Assembly: GCF_013408445.1 (NCBI RefSeq)
Contig: NZ_JACBZL010000001.1
Span: 1,054,001 to 1,118,000, forward strand
Direction: 5' to 3'
Source of the DNA: Corynebacterium tuberculostearicum
GTDB lineage: Bacteria; Actinomycetota; Actinomycetes; Mycobacteriales; Mycobacteriaceae
Length of the DNA: 64,000 bases
Position 1 is the first letter of the stretch; the number at the start of each line of letters is the position of its first letter. The translations under genes and the position numbers were made by a program. Below are positions 35,834 through 45,341 of this stretch, piece by piece. Under the pieces are notes generated by a model that was not told the origin of the DNA, did not search any database, and saw only the letters and a program-made list of their open reading frames with translations.

Positions 35834-36681
35834 CTAGATAGTTTCCGTAGGCTCAGACTCCTTGACGGCAATATTTTGCCCGGTCAAGGCTTCGATCCAT
35901 TCGGAAATAATTTTCTTAACCCCCCAACGGGAGGCGTATTCACGTGCCTTTTGGCCCTCTTCTGCAAATGTCTCCGGTTCACGTAGGGCGAGTACGCGAT
36001 CGATTGCGAGGTCACTACCTCCATCTACATACGGACCAAAAATGTTCTTCGCCCCTTCTCTCTCCCACACGATGGGGACTGCACGCGAGGCCATTCCTTC
36101 TGCAGGCGCAAGATGGAAACTTTCCTCATCACTTGGCGACAACACGATGCCGATCTTCCTAAACCAAGACGCCATATCTGGCCCAAAATCTTCAAACACT
36201 ACGTGATCCCGTAGTCGCTCGTTCGAGGCAATAGATGAGAAAAAATCTAGATACAACTGCTTCTGCAGCGGCTTACTCCATTCGTGAGGGTATTCCCATG
36301 GGGCCCTGCCTCTTATGTGAAGGATGTACCGGTCGTCTTGTTCCAATAGCTCTTCAAAAAATGAAACAGCTCTATCTGGTCGCTTCAAGAAGGGAACGTA
36401 GCCGACCAGACCAATATGGAACTGAGCTCCAAAAAGCTTTTCCCGGTCAAAGTCCACTAAATCAATTGCATTTGGAATTACCCGAGTAGCCGTGGATTGG
36501 AGCGGAAGTCGTTCCAGCGCCAATTCCTCGTAATGCTGCGAAACGAAAATCAATTCGTCCACGGCCTGCCAGTCGATTTCCTTCATCCATGGACCGGGAC
36601 CACGAAGTTCGAATCCATGTAGACGACTAATTAGCCTCTGCCCTGCTCGCTTATGCTCTGCATACCAGCGAACTGACGGAC
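35834..36681 (-). pseudogene. Two-domain GT4 glycosyltransferase, C-terminal part (cut by IS-B)
   Basis: Second glycosyltransferase domain of a gene cut by IS-B copy 3. After removing the IS and one CAC copy the two parts read through as EWCG-PSVRWYAEHKRAGQR, giving 736 residues in all. This part contains FVSQHYEELALERLP, TRVIPNAIDLVDFDR and the GT4/GT-B nucleotide site SPSDEESFHLAPAEGMASRA (Glu-x7-Glu-like). An apparent start at 36781 lies inside the IS and is not native. Without its N-terminal half it has no proper start. It precedes the amidotransferase gene with an 8-bp gap. Confidence 0.85.
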
Positions 36682-36755
36682 CACGGACCTGACCCCTGTT
36701 TGGTGGACACCTGATATCCAGCCCAGTCGGGCTGGAAGAAAGGTAATCTACCACC

Positions 36756-37055
36756 ATGTCCAGGTACTCCGAACAGTTCAAACGCGATGCCGTGGCCCTC
36801 TACGAAAACAATGAGGACCTCTCACTGAACTCAGCATCAGCAGAGCTCGGTATCAACCGTGCCTCGCTGCATTCTTGGATCAAGAAGTACGGCACCGGCA
36901 AACGTGCCCGCACAAAAAGCATGCGCGACAAGGTCCAAGCAGCGAATGATTCCGAACGGATCCGCCAGTTAGAAAAAGAGAACGCAAAGCTGCGCGAAGA
37001 ACGTGACATCCTGCGCAAGGCCGCGAAATATTTTGCCGAAGAGACTCACTGGTGA
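36756..37055 (+). CDS. IS3-family OrfA of IS-B (copy 3)
   Basis: 99 residues, same helix-turn-helix and coiled-coil protein as the other copies. Confidence 0.94.
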   Translation: MSRYSEQFKRDAVALYENNEDLSLNSASAELGINRASLHSWIKKYGTGKRARTKSMRDKVQAANDSERIRQLEKENAKLREERDILRKAAKYFAEETHW

Positions 37056-37948
37056 TCCGCTTCCAGTTTGTCTATGACCACCGAACCGAATTCTCGGTTA
37101 AGCGGATGTGCCAGGTGTTAAAGCTCAATCGCTCCTCGTTCTACAAATGGGTGCAAACCCGCGAAGAACGCAGGTTAAAGACGTGTTCGGATGCTCTTAT
37201 TGGTGCAAGAATCAAGACCATCTTCGATGATGAATACGGGCTTTATGGTGCTAAACGCATCGCTGCAAGCCTTAAAGCCGATACGAGCTTTGGCCCGATA
37301 AATCACAAGAAAGTCGCACGAATCATGAAATCCATGGGACTTAAAGGCTTTACCAAACGCCGCCGATGCGTCACTACCAGGCGTAAGCCTGGTCACCGCG
37401 TCATGCCAGATCTAGTAGGCCGCAGATTCACAGCTGACAGGCCAAACCACGTCTATGTAGGCGACATTACGTACCTGCCGTGTAAGGGCGGCAAGAACAT
37501 GTACCTGGCCACGGTCATCGACGTCTACTCGCGCAAACTTGTCGGACATGCACTCGCCGATCACATGCGGGTATCACTGGTTATCGAAGCTTTGTCCCAT
37601 GCCAGGAAAGTCCGCGGAAGCCTTAAAGGGGCAATTTTCCATTCTGATCACGGCAGCGTGTACACCTCACAAGCCTTTAGGAACTATTGCTCGTCGTTGG
37701 GTGTGCGCCAGTCTATGGGAGCGGTAGGAACGAGTGCTGATAACGCCCTAGCAGAATCGTTTAACGCCACGCTCAAGCGGGAAATCTTGCGTGACAGGAA
37801 AGTCTTTGACAATCCGATCTCCTGCCGCCAAGAAGTCTTCCGGTGGTGCATGCGCTACAACACACGCCGACGGCACTCCTGGTGCAATCTTTCAGCTCCT
37901 GACGTCTTTGAAGCCGAGAATTCAGCTACACTGACTAGAGCAGCATAG
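37052..37948 (+). CDS. IS3-family OrfB transposase of IS-B (copy 3)
   Basis: 298 residues, DDE motifs VGDITYLP, FHSDHGSVY and NALAESFNATLK; same sequence as the other copies; GTGA overlap with orfA. Confidence 0.95.
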   Translation: MIRFQFVYDHRTEFSVKRMCQVLKLNRSSFYKWVQTREERRLKTCSDALIGARIKTIFDDEYGLYGAKRIAASLKADTSFGPINHKKVARIMKSMGLKGFTKRRRCVTTRRKPGHRVMPDLVGRRFTADRPNHVYVGDITYLPCKGGKNMYLATVIDVYSRKLVGHALADHMRVSLVIEALSHARKVRGSLKGAIFHSDHGSVYTSQAFRNYCSSLGVRQSMGAVGTSADNALAESFNATLKREILRDRKVFDNPISCRQEVFRWCMRYNTRRRHSWCNLSAPDVFEAENSATLTRAA

Positions 37949-37978
37949 CTAACCCCCGACGTGTCCACTTTCCGGGGG

Positions 37979-39349
37979 TCAGGCCCCACACCATTCGCAA
38001 AATACAACGTCCGCCCAATCGACTAGTTTTCGGCTGCGTTCTTCGTCATGCTGATGCAGAGACGACCACACGTCCTTCTCGAGTATGAACCGTGGATCCT
38101 TCTCAAGCGCATCCACTAATTCGCCCATGAACTTGAAATCGTGGGATGCGATTACGACCTTAATCGCATCCATAGGCACTGCACGCTTACTAGAACGGAC
38201 TATGCCGGCCGCTTCGAAGTAGCCAGTTAGACGATCTACCGCTGAATCCATTGAAAAGTTTGCTACCTTGCCCCGAACCTTTGGGCTCATTAGGTCAATA
38301 GAGTTTGCGGTTTTCGCAATGACCTTTGCGGCATCCACTGCGGTAGCTTGCGCATCGATAAAGAATGGATAATCGCTACCGAAGAGAGCACGGGAGTCTT
38401 CGTTAAAGTTAACTAAGGCAGGAGTTCCAAGGGCAGAATATTCTAACGCCTTTGTGGAAACCTCAAGGCTTGAATCTAGTACCGCTGTCCGCCAACCTAA
38501 TCCAATATGGGCGGACGAAATGGCTGCCATGGATTCATCCCGAGATACACCACCTAACCATTCAACTCCGCTATCAGCATCTGCCGCTGCCTTCTCTAGC
38601 GCATCTTTCATCTGAATGTGCCAAGAAGGTTCTCTCTTATCCCTATTTATCTTGTCTCCGACAACTAATAGCTCTGAGTCGATTCCCAACTTTCTCAGAT
38701 GCTTGGGAATCTCCAGCATTTCGAGTGTCTTCCAGTCCTTAGCCATCTTTCCCGCATAGACAATGCGGAGCTTGTCCGACTGTTCGTAGTTCTCCCCGCG
38801 TTTCTCCTTGGAAAACGCCTCACTCGGTACCATCGGAAGCATCAAGCAGGTCTTCCCTGCCGCGAATGGAGCGATCGATTCTAGATAGCTTCGGGCCGCT
38901 TCAGTTTGTACAAATACTCTCCGAGAGTTCGCCGAGATTCTTTGCAAACGGCCTACATTGGTTTTAGAAAGCTTGGTGATTGGGAAAGGAAGATCCGTTA
39001 TATAAGCCCAAAGTATCGGCGCCAAGGTCGAAGAGCGACTTAATGTGTGTGCCAAATTCAGTCCTCGAGAAACGAGGATGTCAGCACCGACCTTATTCGT
39101 CAACGATTCAAGGACAGGAACCGCGGCTTCCTCGTTGAGTGGAGAACTGGTGTCCGGAGGAAGATGTAGAACGACGTTTTCAATCTTGTCTACGGACTGT
39201 AAGAGACGATAGTTATCCGGCTTCATTTTGAGCTGGAGATGGACCTCATCGCATGTCTTTGAAAGCGTTTCGGTTATTGACATGAGCCAAATGGACGAAC
39301 CATCGACAACATTCGGGCTGATGTCCCCATAAACTACAGCTATGCTCAC
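37979..39349 (-). pseudogene. Two-domain GT4 glycosyltransferase, N-terminal part (cut by IS-B)
   Basis: First 454 residues of the interrupted gene; native sequence ends at 37987 and the last codons are read into the IS. The start MSIAVVYGDISPNVVDGSSI is a GT-B-type N-terminus. The first GT4 domain has KLRIVYAGKMAKDWKTLEML and STKALEYSALGTPALVNFNE (nucleotide-sugar site). From about residue 400 (IKVVIASHDFKFMGELVDAL) the second domain begins and continues beyond the IS at 36681. The truncated product keeps one complete GT domain and could retain partial activity. It is the last-but-one gene of a minus-strand operon. Confidence 0.85.
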
Positions 39350-39358
39350 TTCTTAACC

Positions 39359-40279
39359 TCACTTACACGCGTATGCGTCGATGGCCTTTATCACTGGGTT
39401 CGCCATTTCGGCGCTCCGAGAATCTTTCCTTGACTTCTTAGAAAGCACAACATCAGCGGCGTCACGCAAAACGCTCGTCATGTGTGAAGCTGGTGCATTA
39501 GCCACTACCGCCGTAACGACATTACCGTTTCGTTGCGCTTTCATAATCTGGCTATGGAGCTCCTGGAAAAGATGCGTTCCCTGAGCTGAAAGACTCCCGA
39601 ACCAGCGACCAGAGGTTAAAGATGCTTCTTCGATAACGAGGTAGGAAATGTCGTTCCCTGCCTTCGCCAGGTCAACGGCAGAATCTATTTTCCGGACGGA
39701 GCAAAAGTCTGAAAGAATTTCACGTAGTTCGGAAGAGCCTAAAACGGCCACTACTCGACTCACTTCGCTGGCAGGATAGAGCAGTTCCCGTAGTTTTTCC
39801 TTGGAACCCTCCCCAGTGTCTTGCAGCGCCGCCTGTCGCCCAGCCACATGGGAGTTGGGCTTTTCGACAGGCTTCGATGCAGAGATACGCCTAGGCGAAA
39901 AATAGGATAGAGGTTCTGAGCTTCTGCCCCCTGAGCCTGTCTCCCCGTCCCGCCATTCCTCGACCGCGGAATTGATTTGAGTGAGTTGCTCTTCTTGAAA
40001 GCGTTGACTTTCTCTCGATTTAGCTATACTCCCCGACATGTTTCGGAGCAGCGACAACTCCTTTGCAACGGACATTACATTGCGGTAATCCTGACGGCGT
40101 TGTGCCTCCACTCGTCGTGCCCAAGAAACGCTCAAGACCAAAATCAGAGCTGCTATTAACACCGCCAAGATCAGCAGCCCCGCGCGAACCATATTGCTCG
40201 ACAGCACCGCGGCTATTAACAACACAGCGGCTAACACGGCAAGACTTGCAAGCGACTTGCCGGATTCCAACCTCTTCAT
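39359..40279 (-). CDS. Membrane-anchored protein of the glycan locus, unknown family
   Basis: About 306 residues. Two N-terminal hydrophobic helices (about 10-28 and 31-51), then a basic/acidic helical stretch with coiled-coil character (ELSLLRNMSGSIAKSRESQR), a Ser/Pro-rich linker and a C-terminal soluble domain (VSRVVAVLGSSELREIL ... VVTAVVANAPASHMTSVL). The alternation of hydrophobic strands and helices in the last part recalls Rossmann-type folds, but I cannot name a family. I prefer the ATG at 40279; a GTG at 40297 overlaps wecC. Between wecC and the two-domain glycosyltransferase, it may scaffold the enzymes at the membrane. Confidence 0.7.
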   Translation of the reverse strand: MKRLESGKSLASLAVLAAVLLIAAVLSSNMVRAGLLILAVLIAALILVLSVSWARRVEAQRRQDYRNVMSVAKELSLLRNMSGSIAKSRESQRFQEEQLTQINSAVEEWRDGETGSGGRSSEPLSYFSPRRISASKPVEKPNSHVAGRQAALQDTGEGSKEKLRELLYPASEVSRVVAVLGSSELREILSDFCSVRKIDSAVDLAKAGNDISYLVIEEASLTSGRWFGSLSAQGTHLFQELHSQIMKAQRNGNVVTAVVANAPASHMTSVLRDAADVVLSKKSRKDSRSAEMANPVIKAIDAYACK

Positions 40280-40287
40280 CCCTAGGA

Positions 40288-41553
40288 TCAGCTCCACATG
40301 CCACGTGTGTCAACGACATTCTTTCCTTCCAAGACGCTCTTTTCGAGGCTCTTGAAAGGTGTATGGTCCACTAAGACAGCAACCACGGGGCTTGAAGATA
40401 TCGCGTGAGAAGCGTCAACTAGCTGCACGTTTTGATATGCGGTTAGACTCTCGGGCAGCTCATTCACATTAGGCTCAGCTACTAGGATGTTTTTCTCTGG
40501 CCACTTCTCGGCCATTTGTTGCACGATAGACAGAGCAGGGGATTCTCTCAAATCATCGATATCCGGCTTAAATGCTATTCCCAGTGCGGCGATTGAATCT
40601 GCGCCTTCGGCCTCGACTGCTTCAGTAATTTTGGCAATAACGTAGGCAGGCTTGCCGTCATTAACCTCCCTCGCCGTACGGATCAGCTTGGCTTCCTCCT
40701 GAGCCGAAGAAACAATGAACCAAGGATCAACTGCAATGCAGTGGCCACCCACACCAGGGCCCGGATTCAGAATATTGACTCGTGGGTGATGGTTGGCGAG
40801 TTCAATCAATTCCCAAACATCAATTCCAAGCTTGTCTGAGATGATTGACAGCTCGTTTGCAAAGGCAATATTCACGTCCCTGAACGAGTTCTCGGTCAGC
40901 TTTGCCATCTCAGCGGTTGTTGCATTCGTCAATAGCATCTCGCCATTGCAGAAAGAGGAGTATAGCTGTTTCGCCCTATCCGTCGACAGGGGATTTAGGC
41001 CTCCGATAACTCGGTCATTAGCGGCCATCTCCTCCATAATCTTGCCCGGTAATACCCGCTCAGGACAGTGTGCGACTAAGAGACGGTTAGCACTTTCAGG
41101 ATCCGTCGATAGGTCCGGCCTTTCGGCTAAAAGAATTTCAGCCATCTTTTCAGTGGTCCCTGGAGGGGAGGTTGATTCTAGGACCACGAGCGCCCCCGGT
41201 CGAAGCACAGGAGCAATATTCTTCGCTGCCGCTTCGATGTAGGACATATTGACTGAATAGTCATCATTGAACGGCGTCGGGACAGCCACAATGAACGCGT
41301 CTGCTTCCGCTACTTCTGTATCAGCCTTGAGATGTCCATCGGCGACTACGCTTTTTAATAAAGCTTCGAAGCCAGGTTCAAAAAAGGGCATTTCACCATT
41401 GTTGATCTTCTCCACATGGCGCTCATTGATGTCCACCCCCACTACGGAGATACCAGAATCAGCGATAAAAGCTGCAGTCGGGAGACCAATGTATCCCAGC
41501 CCAACAACACAAACCTTGTTTATGGGTCCCAATTGTTTCTCTTCGATGCTCAC
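40288..41553 (-). CDS. wecC: UDP-N-acetyl-D-mannosamine dehydrogenase WecC
   Basis: 421 residues, member of the UDP-glucose/GDP-mannose dehydrogenase family. The NAD-binding site VGLGYIGLPTAAFIA is at the N-terminus. The catalytic Cys lies in PGVGGHCIAVDPWF, and AFKPDIDDLRESP matches the C-terminal substrate domain. The catalytic motif with IAVDPWF and the ERVLPGKIMEE segment are the WecC type, which oxidises UDP-ManNAc to UDP-ManNAcA in two NAD-dependent steps. The WecB epimerase that makes UDP-ManNAc is at 54862-56043. GTG start after a GAGGAGGGG ribosome site. Confidence 0.92.
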   Translation of the reverse strand: MSIEEKQLGPINKVCVVGLGYIGLPTAAFIADSGISVVGVDINERHVEKINNGEMPFFEPGFEALLKSVVADGHLKADTEVAEADAFIVAVPTPFNDDYSVNMSYIEAAAKNIAPVLRPGALVVLESTSPPGTTEKMAEILLAERPDLSTDPESANRLLVAHCPERVLPGKIMEEMAANDRVIGGLNPLSTDRAKQLYSSFCNGEMLLTNATTAEMAKLTENSFRDVNIAFANELSIISDKLGIDVWELIELANHHPRVNILNPGPGVGGHCIAVDPWFIVSSAQEEAKLIRTAREVNDGKPAYVIAKITEAVEAEGADSIAALGIAFKPDIDDLRESPALSIVQQMAEKWPEKNILVAEPNVNELPESLTAYQNVQLVDASHAISSSPVVAVLVDHTPFKSLEKSVLEGKNVVDTRGMWS

Positions 41554-41676
41554 TAAAACCCCTCCTCGGGAGAAAAAGTATTTTCAAATTTTAATTCGAC
41601 GTTCTAGAACCGCAGTATATTATTCCACAAAGGGGACGCTCCTACATCGAAAACCCTTGGGGAGCACGCGGTCCAT

Positions 41677-43557
41677 CTAGCATTCAACAGCCTCGAAATT
41701 CCGACCAATCCCCACGACCTGCCCGTTAGCCAGAAACGATGCATTTGAGACTTCCCAAGTATGTTGTCCAGCATTTCTCATCTGAACAAAGTTGAAGCGG
41801 TCTGTGGAATATATTTTCCCCCCTTTCCTCAAAAGAGAACGAATAAACGCAGTGTCTTCCCCTCGGGAACGCGCCTCAAATTTATTTTCCGCAAACGTAT
41901 TGCGGGGGCCGAAGAAAGTAGGGCCAGCTACGAAGTTCGTCCAGCGATGTTCCCTCTCCGGCCGCCTAACTATCAGCAATTCTTCATTGCCCAAAAACGC
42001 ATAGTTTGCCTGTTTGCCTACCAGGTCAGCACCAGAAAAGGACCACGAGTTATACATATCCAAAAGATATGAAGCAAAGTAAAAATCATCATCATCAAAC
42101 TTGGCGATGAAATCGCCTGACGAAGCAGCGATACCTGCATTTAAGCACTCTCCTAGCGAGGAACTTCGCTCCTCCCTAAGTACACGGTATTGATGAACTT
42201 TCGCCTCCTCAGCGAAGTTTGCAATCTCCTTGTCACCAACTTGAATCCCGTGCAGAACCAAAATCAGCTCGACATCCACTCCGGATTGCCGACCTACCTG
42301 CTCAAATACATGCTTCAATTGCCCTTCCCGCACCGTAGAGCAAATAACACTAACTTTTGGTTTAGTCTTCAGACCTTCAAATTCAGAGGGACTAACTCGT
42401 TCCAAAATCTCCATTGCCCGAGTTGTATAGGTATGGCTCTCCCAGATCCTTCTTTGCGCCCGATGTACCAGCCTGTCTCTCAACTCAGGAGAATTAACCA
42501 AGGCACGAATAGACAACGTGGCTTCTTCCCTACTATCTACAAGCACTAATTCAGTAGAAGGAAAAGTCTCCTCAAGTGCCTTGCTCCATGTAGAGACTAC
42601 AGGCGTGCCAGAAGCAAGAAGTTCAAACACTCTACGGGAGCACATACTGGGACTGTCGACTACAGAGTTTACATTTAGGAAGACTTTGAAATTCTTGTAA
42701 GCCGCAATCATTTTTTCGTACGGCAGAGACCCCACAACTCTTTGGGAAAACGGCTGCGGGAAAAGATAACGCTCGTCTTTTCCCTCGAATCTAGAGAAGA
42801 TACGGAGACCGTCTTCAAGATGCCCTGATGCGTCCATAGCTCCGCCCAGCAGCATCTCCATTTGCTCACGGCGTTCTGGATATTTGTGAGCAAAATACAT
42901 GCCTGCAAAAGCCACGTCTCCTTTCTGATAGTTAGGCATATCAGTCCGGATAGGGTTATGAATCGCAGGCTGAGCAGCAAAGCTCAAAGGCCACACTCGG
43001 TCATGCCCCAAAGCCTGCTTATAGGCACCTACCAAATTGACATCACTCGTAAACACGAAATCGAACAATCGTGCAGTATCCAAGAAGTCCTCAAAATGGG
43101 GAGGATCCTCTTTATTCCAGAAGGCCGTAGGAATCCCAAGTTGCTTACATTGCTCGACGATCACGGAAAGCGCGGTGCTGGGAGCGGCACCGCCAGTCAA
43201 TTGGTATTTCCAGGCTCCTCCATTTCCGTCCCAAGCACTCTCGACCAAGAATAAATCAAGCTCAAGGGATTGAAGTTTCGATTCTTCCCCAGGCAAGATT
43301 GGCACGATTGTAAATTCCTCTCCCCATGCCAGGAGAGAAAATTCATCCATGATTACGCCAACGCGTAGGTCCTTGAATGGGCTTGTCCTGTTAGTTTTCC
43401 CTTGGGCGGTTACTGCCAGTGGGTCAAACGTAGCGGTCCTTTTGCTTACCGTTCCTACGTTAAATCGCCTTTTAGTCTGGCGTATTAATTCAGAAGGGCC
43501 TTCATCTCGGGCCACCTGACGCGCCCGTTTAAAATAGTATTCAGTTTTATTCACCAT
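41677..43557 (-). CDS. CgeB-like plus family 2 glycosyltransferase fusion
   Basis: 626 residues. The first 400 resemble CgeB/DUF3880-type GT-B glycosyltransferases: FWNKEDPPHFEDFL, FDFVFTSDVNLV, FAGMYFAHKYPERREQM and SRRVFELLASGTPVVST, the nucleotide-sugar site. The last 200 are a GT-A family 2 domain: KVSVICSTVREGQLKHVFEQ and DxD motif AKFDDDDFYFASYLLD. I choose the ATG with GGAAG 10 nt upstream; an in-frame GTG 45 nt earlier overlaps the preceding gene's stop. Probably adds two different sugars in one chain. Follows the amidotransferase gene by 23 bp, hence co-transcribed. Confidence 0.88.
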   Translation of the reverse strand: MVNKTEYYFKRARQVARDEGPSELIRQTKRRFNVGTVSKRTATFDPLAVTAQGKTNRTSPFKDLRVGVIMDEFSLLAWGEEFTIVPILPGEESKLQSLELDLFLVESAWDGNGGAWKYQLTGGAAPSTALSVIVEQCKQLGIPTAFWNKEDPPHFEDFLDTARLFDFVFTSDVNLVGAYKQALGHDRVWPLSFAAQPAIHNPIRTDMPNYQKGDVAFAGMYFAHKYPERREQMEMLLGGAMDASGHLEDGLRIFSRFEGKDERYLFPQPFSQRVVGSLPYEKMIAAYKNFKVFLNVNSVVDSPSMCSRRVFELLASGTPVVSTWSKALEETFPSTELVLVDSREEATLSIRALVNSPELRDRLVHRAQRRIWESHTYTTRAMEILERVSPSEFEGLKTKPKVSVICSTVREGQLKHVFEQVGRQSGVDVELILVLHGIQVGDKEIANFAEEAKVHQYRVLREERSSSLGECLNAGIAASSGDFIAKFDDDDFYFASYLLDMYNSWSFSGADLVGKQANYAFLGNEELLIVRRPEREHRWTNFVAGPTFFGPRNTFAENKFEARSRGEDTAFIRSLLRKGGKIYSTDRFNFVQMRNAGQHTWEVSNASFLANGQVVGIGRNFEAVEC

Positions 43558-43580
43558 CTTGTTTATTCTTCCATTTTGAG

Positions 43581-44066
43581 TCACAGAGGCCACCCACTCC
43601 AACGAATTATTGTTTTGTACACTGCTTTGTTTAACCGATTCTCGTACGACAAATTGAGCATTGGCCAGATTATTCTCCTAGTATTGAACGGAAGACCTAT
43701 TGAGGGCCCTAACTCATATTCGGAGTATCCCGCAGCAGCCCAACTGGTCATTCGATTTTCCCAATAATAGAGGTCATAGAAGCTTGCTAGCGACGGGGAG
43801 ACTGAATCTAGCTGCGTATAAGCTATGTACTCCTCCATCTCTGCGACAAGGCGAGAATTGGAGGAAAATTTACTCGTCGTAAACTTTTCGGCTAGAATTT
43901 CGCCGTTTACTGGACTTTCAGTCCTATCTCTATAAAAGACTGTGCCGATTTCACCACCGATCCCAAAAAGGACTACGGATTCTTTGGGGAAGTTCTGCCA
44001 CATAGTTTTGGCTAAAGCCGGAAAACGAGCCCAAGTAGGAAACGATCGTTTGTACGCGGAAGCAAA
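43581..44066 (-). pseudogene. Second asparagine-synthetase-like gene, C-terminal part (cut by IS-B)
   Basis: Last 161 residues of the gene interrupted by IS-B copy 4. Excision with one CTT copy joins EPFIFEGK to FASAYKRSFPTWARFP in frame, giving 548 residues in total. This piece contains LFGIGGEIGTVFYRD, the conserved glycine-rich/Glu segment of the synthetase domain, and YYWENRMTSWAAAGY. It has no start of its own. The complete enzyme would belong to the same class as the intact copy at 33978-35825. Confidence 0.85.
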
Positions 44067-44107
44067 CTTGGGCCTGACCCCCGGAAAGTGGACACGTCGG
44101 GGGTTAG

Positions 44108-45004
44108 CTATGCTGCTCTAGTCAGTGTAGCTGAATTCTCGGCTTCAAAGACGTCAGGAGCTGAAAGATTGCACCAGGAGTGCCGTCGGCGTGTGTTGTA
44201 GCGCATGCACCACCGGAAGACTTCTTGGCGGCAGGAGATCGGATTGTCAAAGACTTTCCTGTCACGCAAGATTTCCCGCTTGAGCGTGGCGTTAAACGAT
44301 TCTGCTAGGGCGTTATCAGCACTCGTTCCTACCGCTCCCATAGACTGGCGCACACCCAACGACGAGCAATAGTTCCTAAAGGCTTGTGAGGTGTACACGC
44401 TGCCGTGATCAGAATGGAAAATTGCCCCTTTAAGGCTTCCGCGGACTTTCCTGGCATGGGACAAAGCTTCGATAACCAGTGATACCCGCATGTGATCGGC
44501 GAGTGCATGTCCGACAAGTTTGCGCGAGTAGACGTCGATGACCGTGGCCAGGTACATGTTCTTGCCGCCCTTACACGGCAGGTACGTAATGTCGCCTACA
44601 TAGACGTGGTTTGGCCTGTCAGCTGTGAATCTGCGGCCTACTAGATCTGGCATGACGCGGTGACCAGGCTTACGCCTGGTAGTGACGCATCGGCGGCGTT
44701 TGGTAAAGCCTTTAAGTCCCATGGATTTCATGATTCGTGCGACTTTCTTGTGATTTATCGGGCCAAAGCTCGTATCGGCTTTAAGGCTTGCAGCGATGCG
44801 TTTAGCACCATAAAGCCCGTATTCATCATCGAAGATGGTCTTGATTCTTGCACCAATAAGAGCATCCGAACACGTCTTTAACCTGCGTTCTTCGCGGGTT
44901 TGCACCCATTTGTAGAACGAGGAGCGATTGAGCTTTAACACCTGGCACATCCGCTTAACCGAGAATTCGGTTCGGTGGTCATAGACAAACTGGAAGCGGA
45001 TCAC
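44108..45004 (-). CDS. IS3-family OrfB transposase of IS-B (copy 4)
   Basis: 298 residues, no amino-acid difference from the other three copies; complete DDE triad. Confidence 0.95.
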   Translation of the reverse strand: MIRFQFVYDHRTEFSVKRMCQVLKLNRSSFYKWVQTREERRLKTCSDALIGARIKTIFDDEYGLYGAKRIAASLKADTSFGPINHKKVARIMKSMGLKGFTKRRRCVTTRRKPGHRVMPDLVGRRFTADRPNHVYVGDITYLPCKGGKNMYLATVIDVYSRKLVGHALADHMRVSLVIEALSHARKVRGSLKGAIFHSDHGSVYTSQAFRNYCSSLGVRQSMGAVGTSADNALAESFNATLKREILRDRKVFDNPISCRQEVFRWCMRYNTRRRHSWCNLSAPDVFEAENSATLTRAA

Positions 45005-45300
45005 CAGTGAGTCTCTTCGGCAAAATATTTCGCGGCCTTGCGCAGGATGTCACGTTCTTCGCGCAGCTTTGCGTTCTCTTTTTCTAACTGGCGGATCCGT
45101 TCGGAATCATTCGCTGCTTGGACCTTGTCGCGCATGCTTTTTGTGCGGGCACGTTTGCCGGTGCCGTACTTCTTGATCCAAGAATGCAGCGAGGCACGGT
45201 TGATACCGAGCTCTGCTGATGCTGAGTTCAGTGAGAGGTCCTCATTGTTTTCGTAGAGGGCCACGGCATCGCGTTTGAACTGTTCGGAGTACCTGGACAT
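45001..45300 (-). CDS. IS3-family OrfA of IS-B (copy 4)
   Basis: 99 residues, as in the other copies; overlaps orfB by 4 nt. Confidence 0.94.
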   Translation of the reverse strand: MSRYSEQFKRDAVALYENNEDLSLNSASAELGINRASLHSWIKKYGTGKRARTKSMRDKVQAANDSERIRQLEKENAKLREERDILRKAAKYFAEETHW

Positions 45301-45341
45301 GGTGGTAGATTACCTTTCTTCCAGCCCGACTGGGCTGGATA

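Larger units (their letters stand above)
36685..37986 (+). mobile_element. IS-B copy 3, IS3 family, 1302 bp, inside a glycosyltransferase gene
   Basis: Ends GGACCTGACCCC (left) and GGGGTCAGGCCC (right), flanked by CAC on both sides (36682-36684 and 37987-37989). The only plus-oriented IS-B copy. Excision restores a 736-residue frame on the minus strand. Confidence 0.96.

Noticed and set aside
36682..36781. Apparent start of a 315-aa glycosyltransferase
   Set aside because: The first codons come from IS-B; the real protein continues from 37987 after IS removal.
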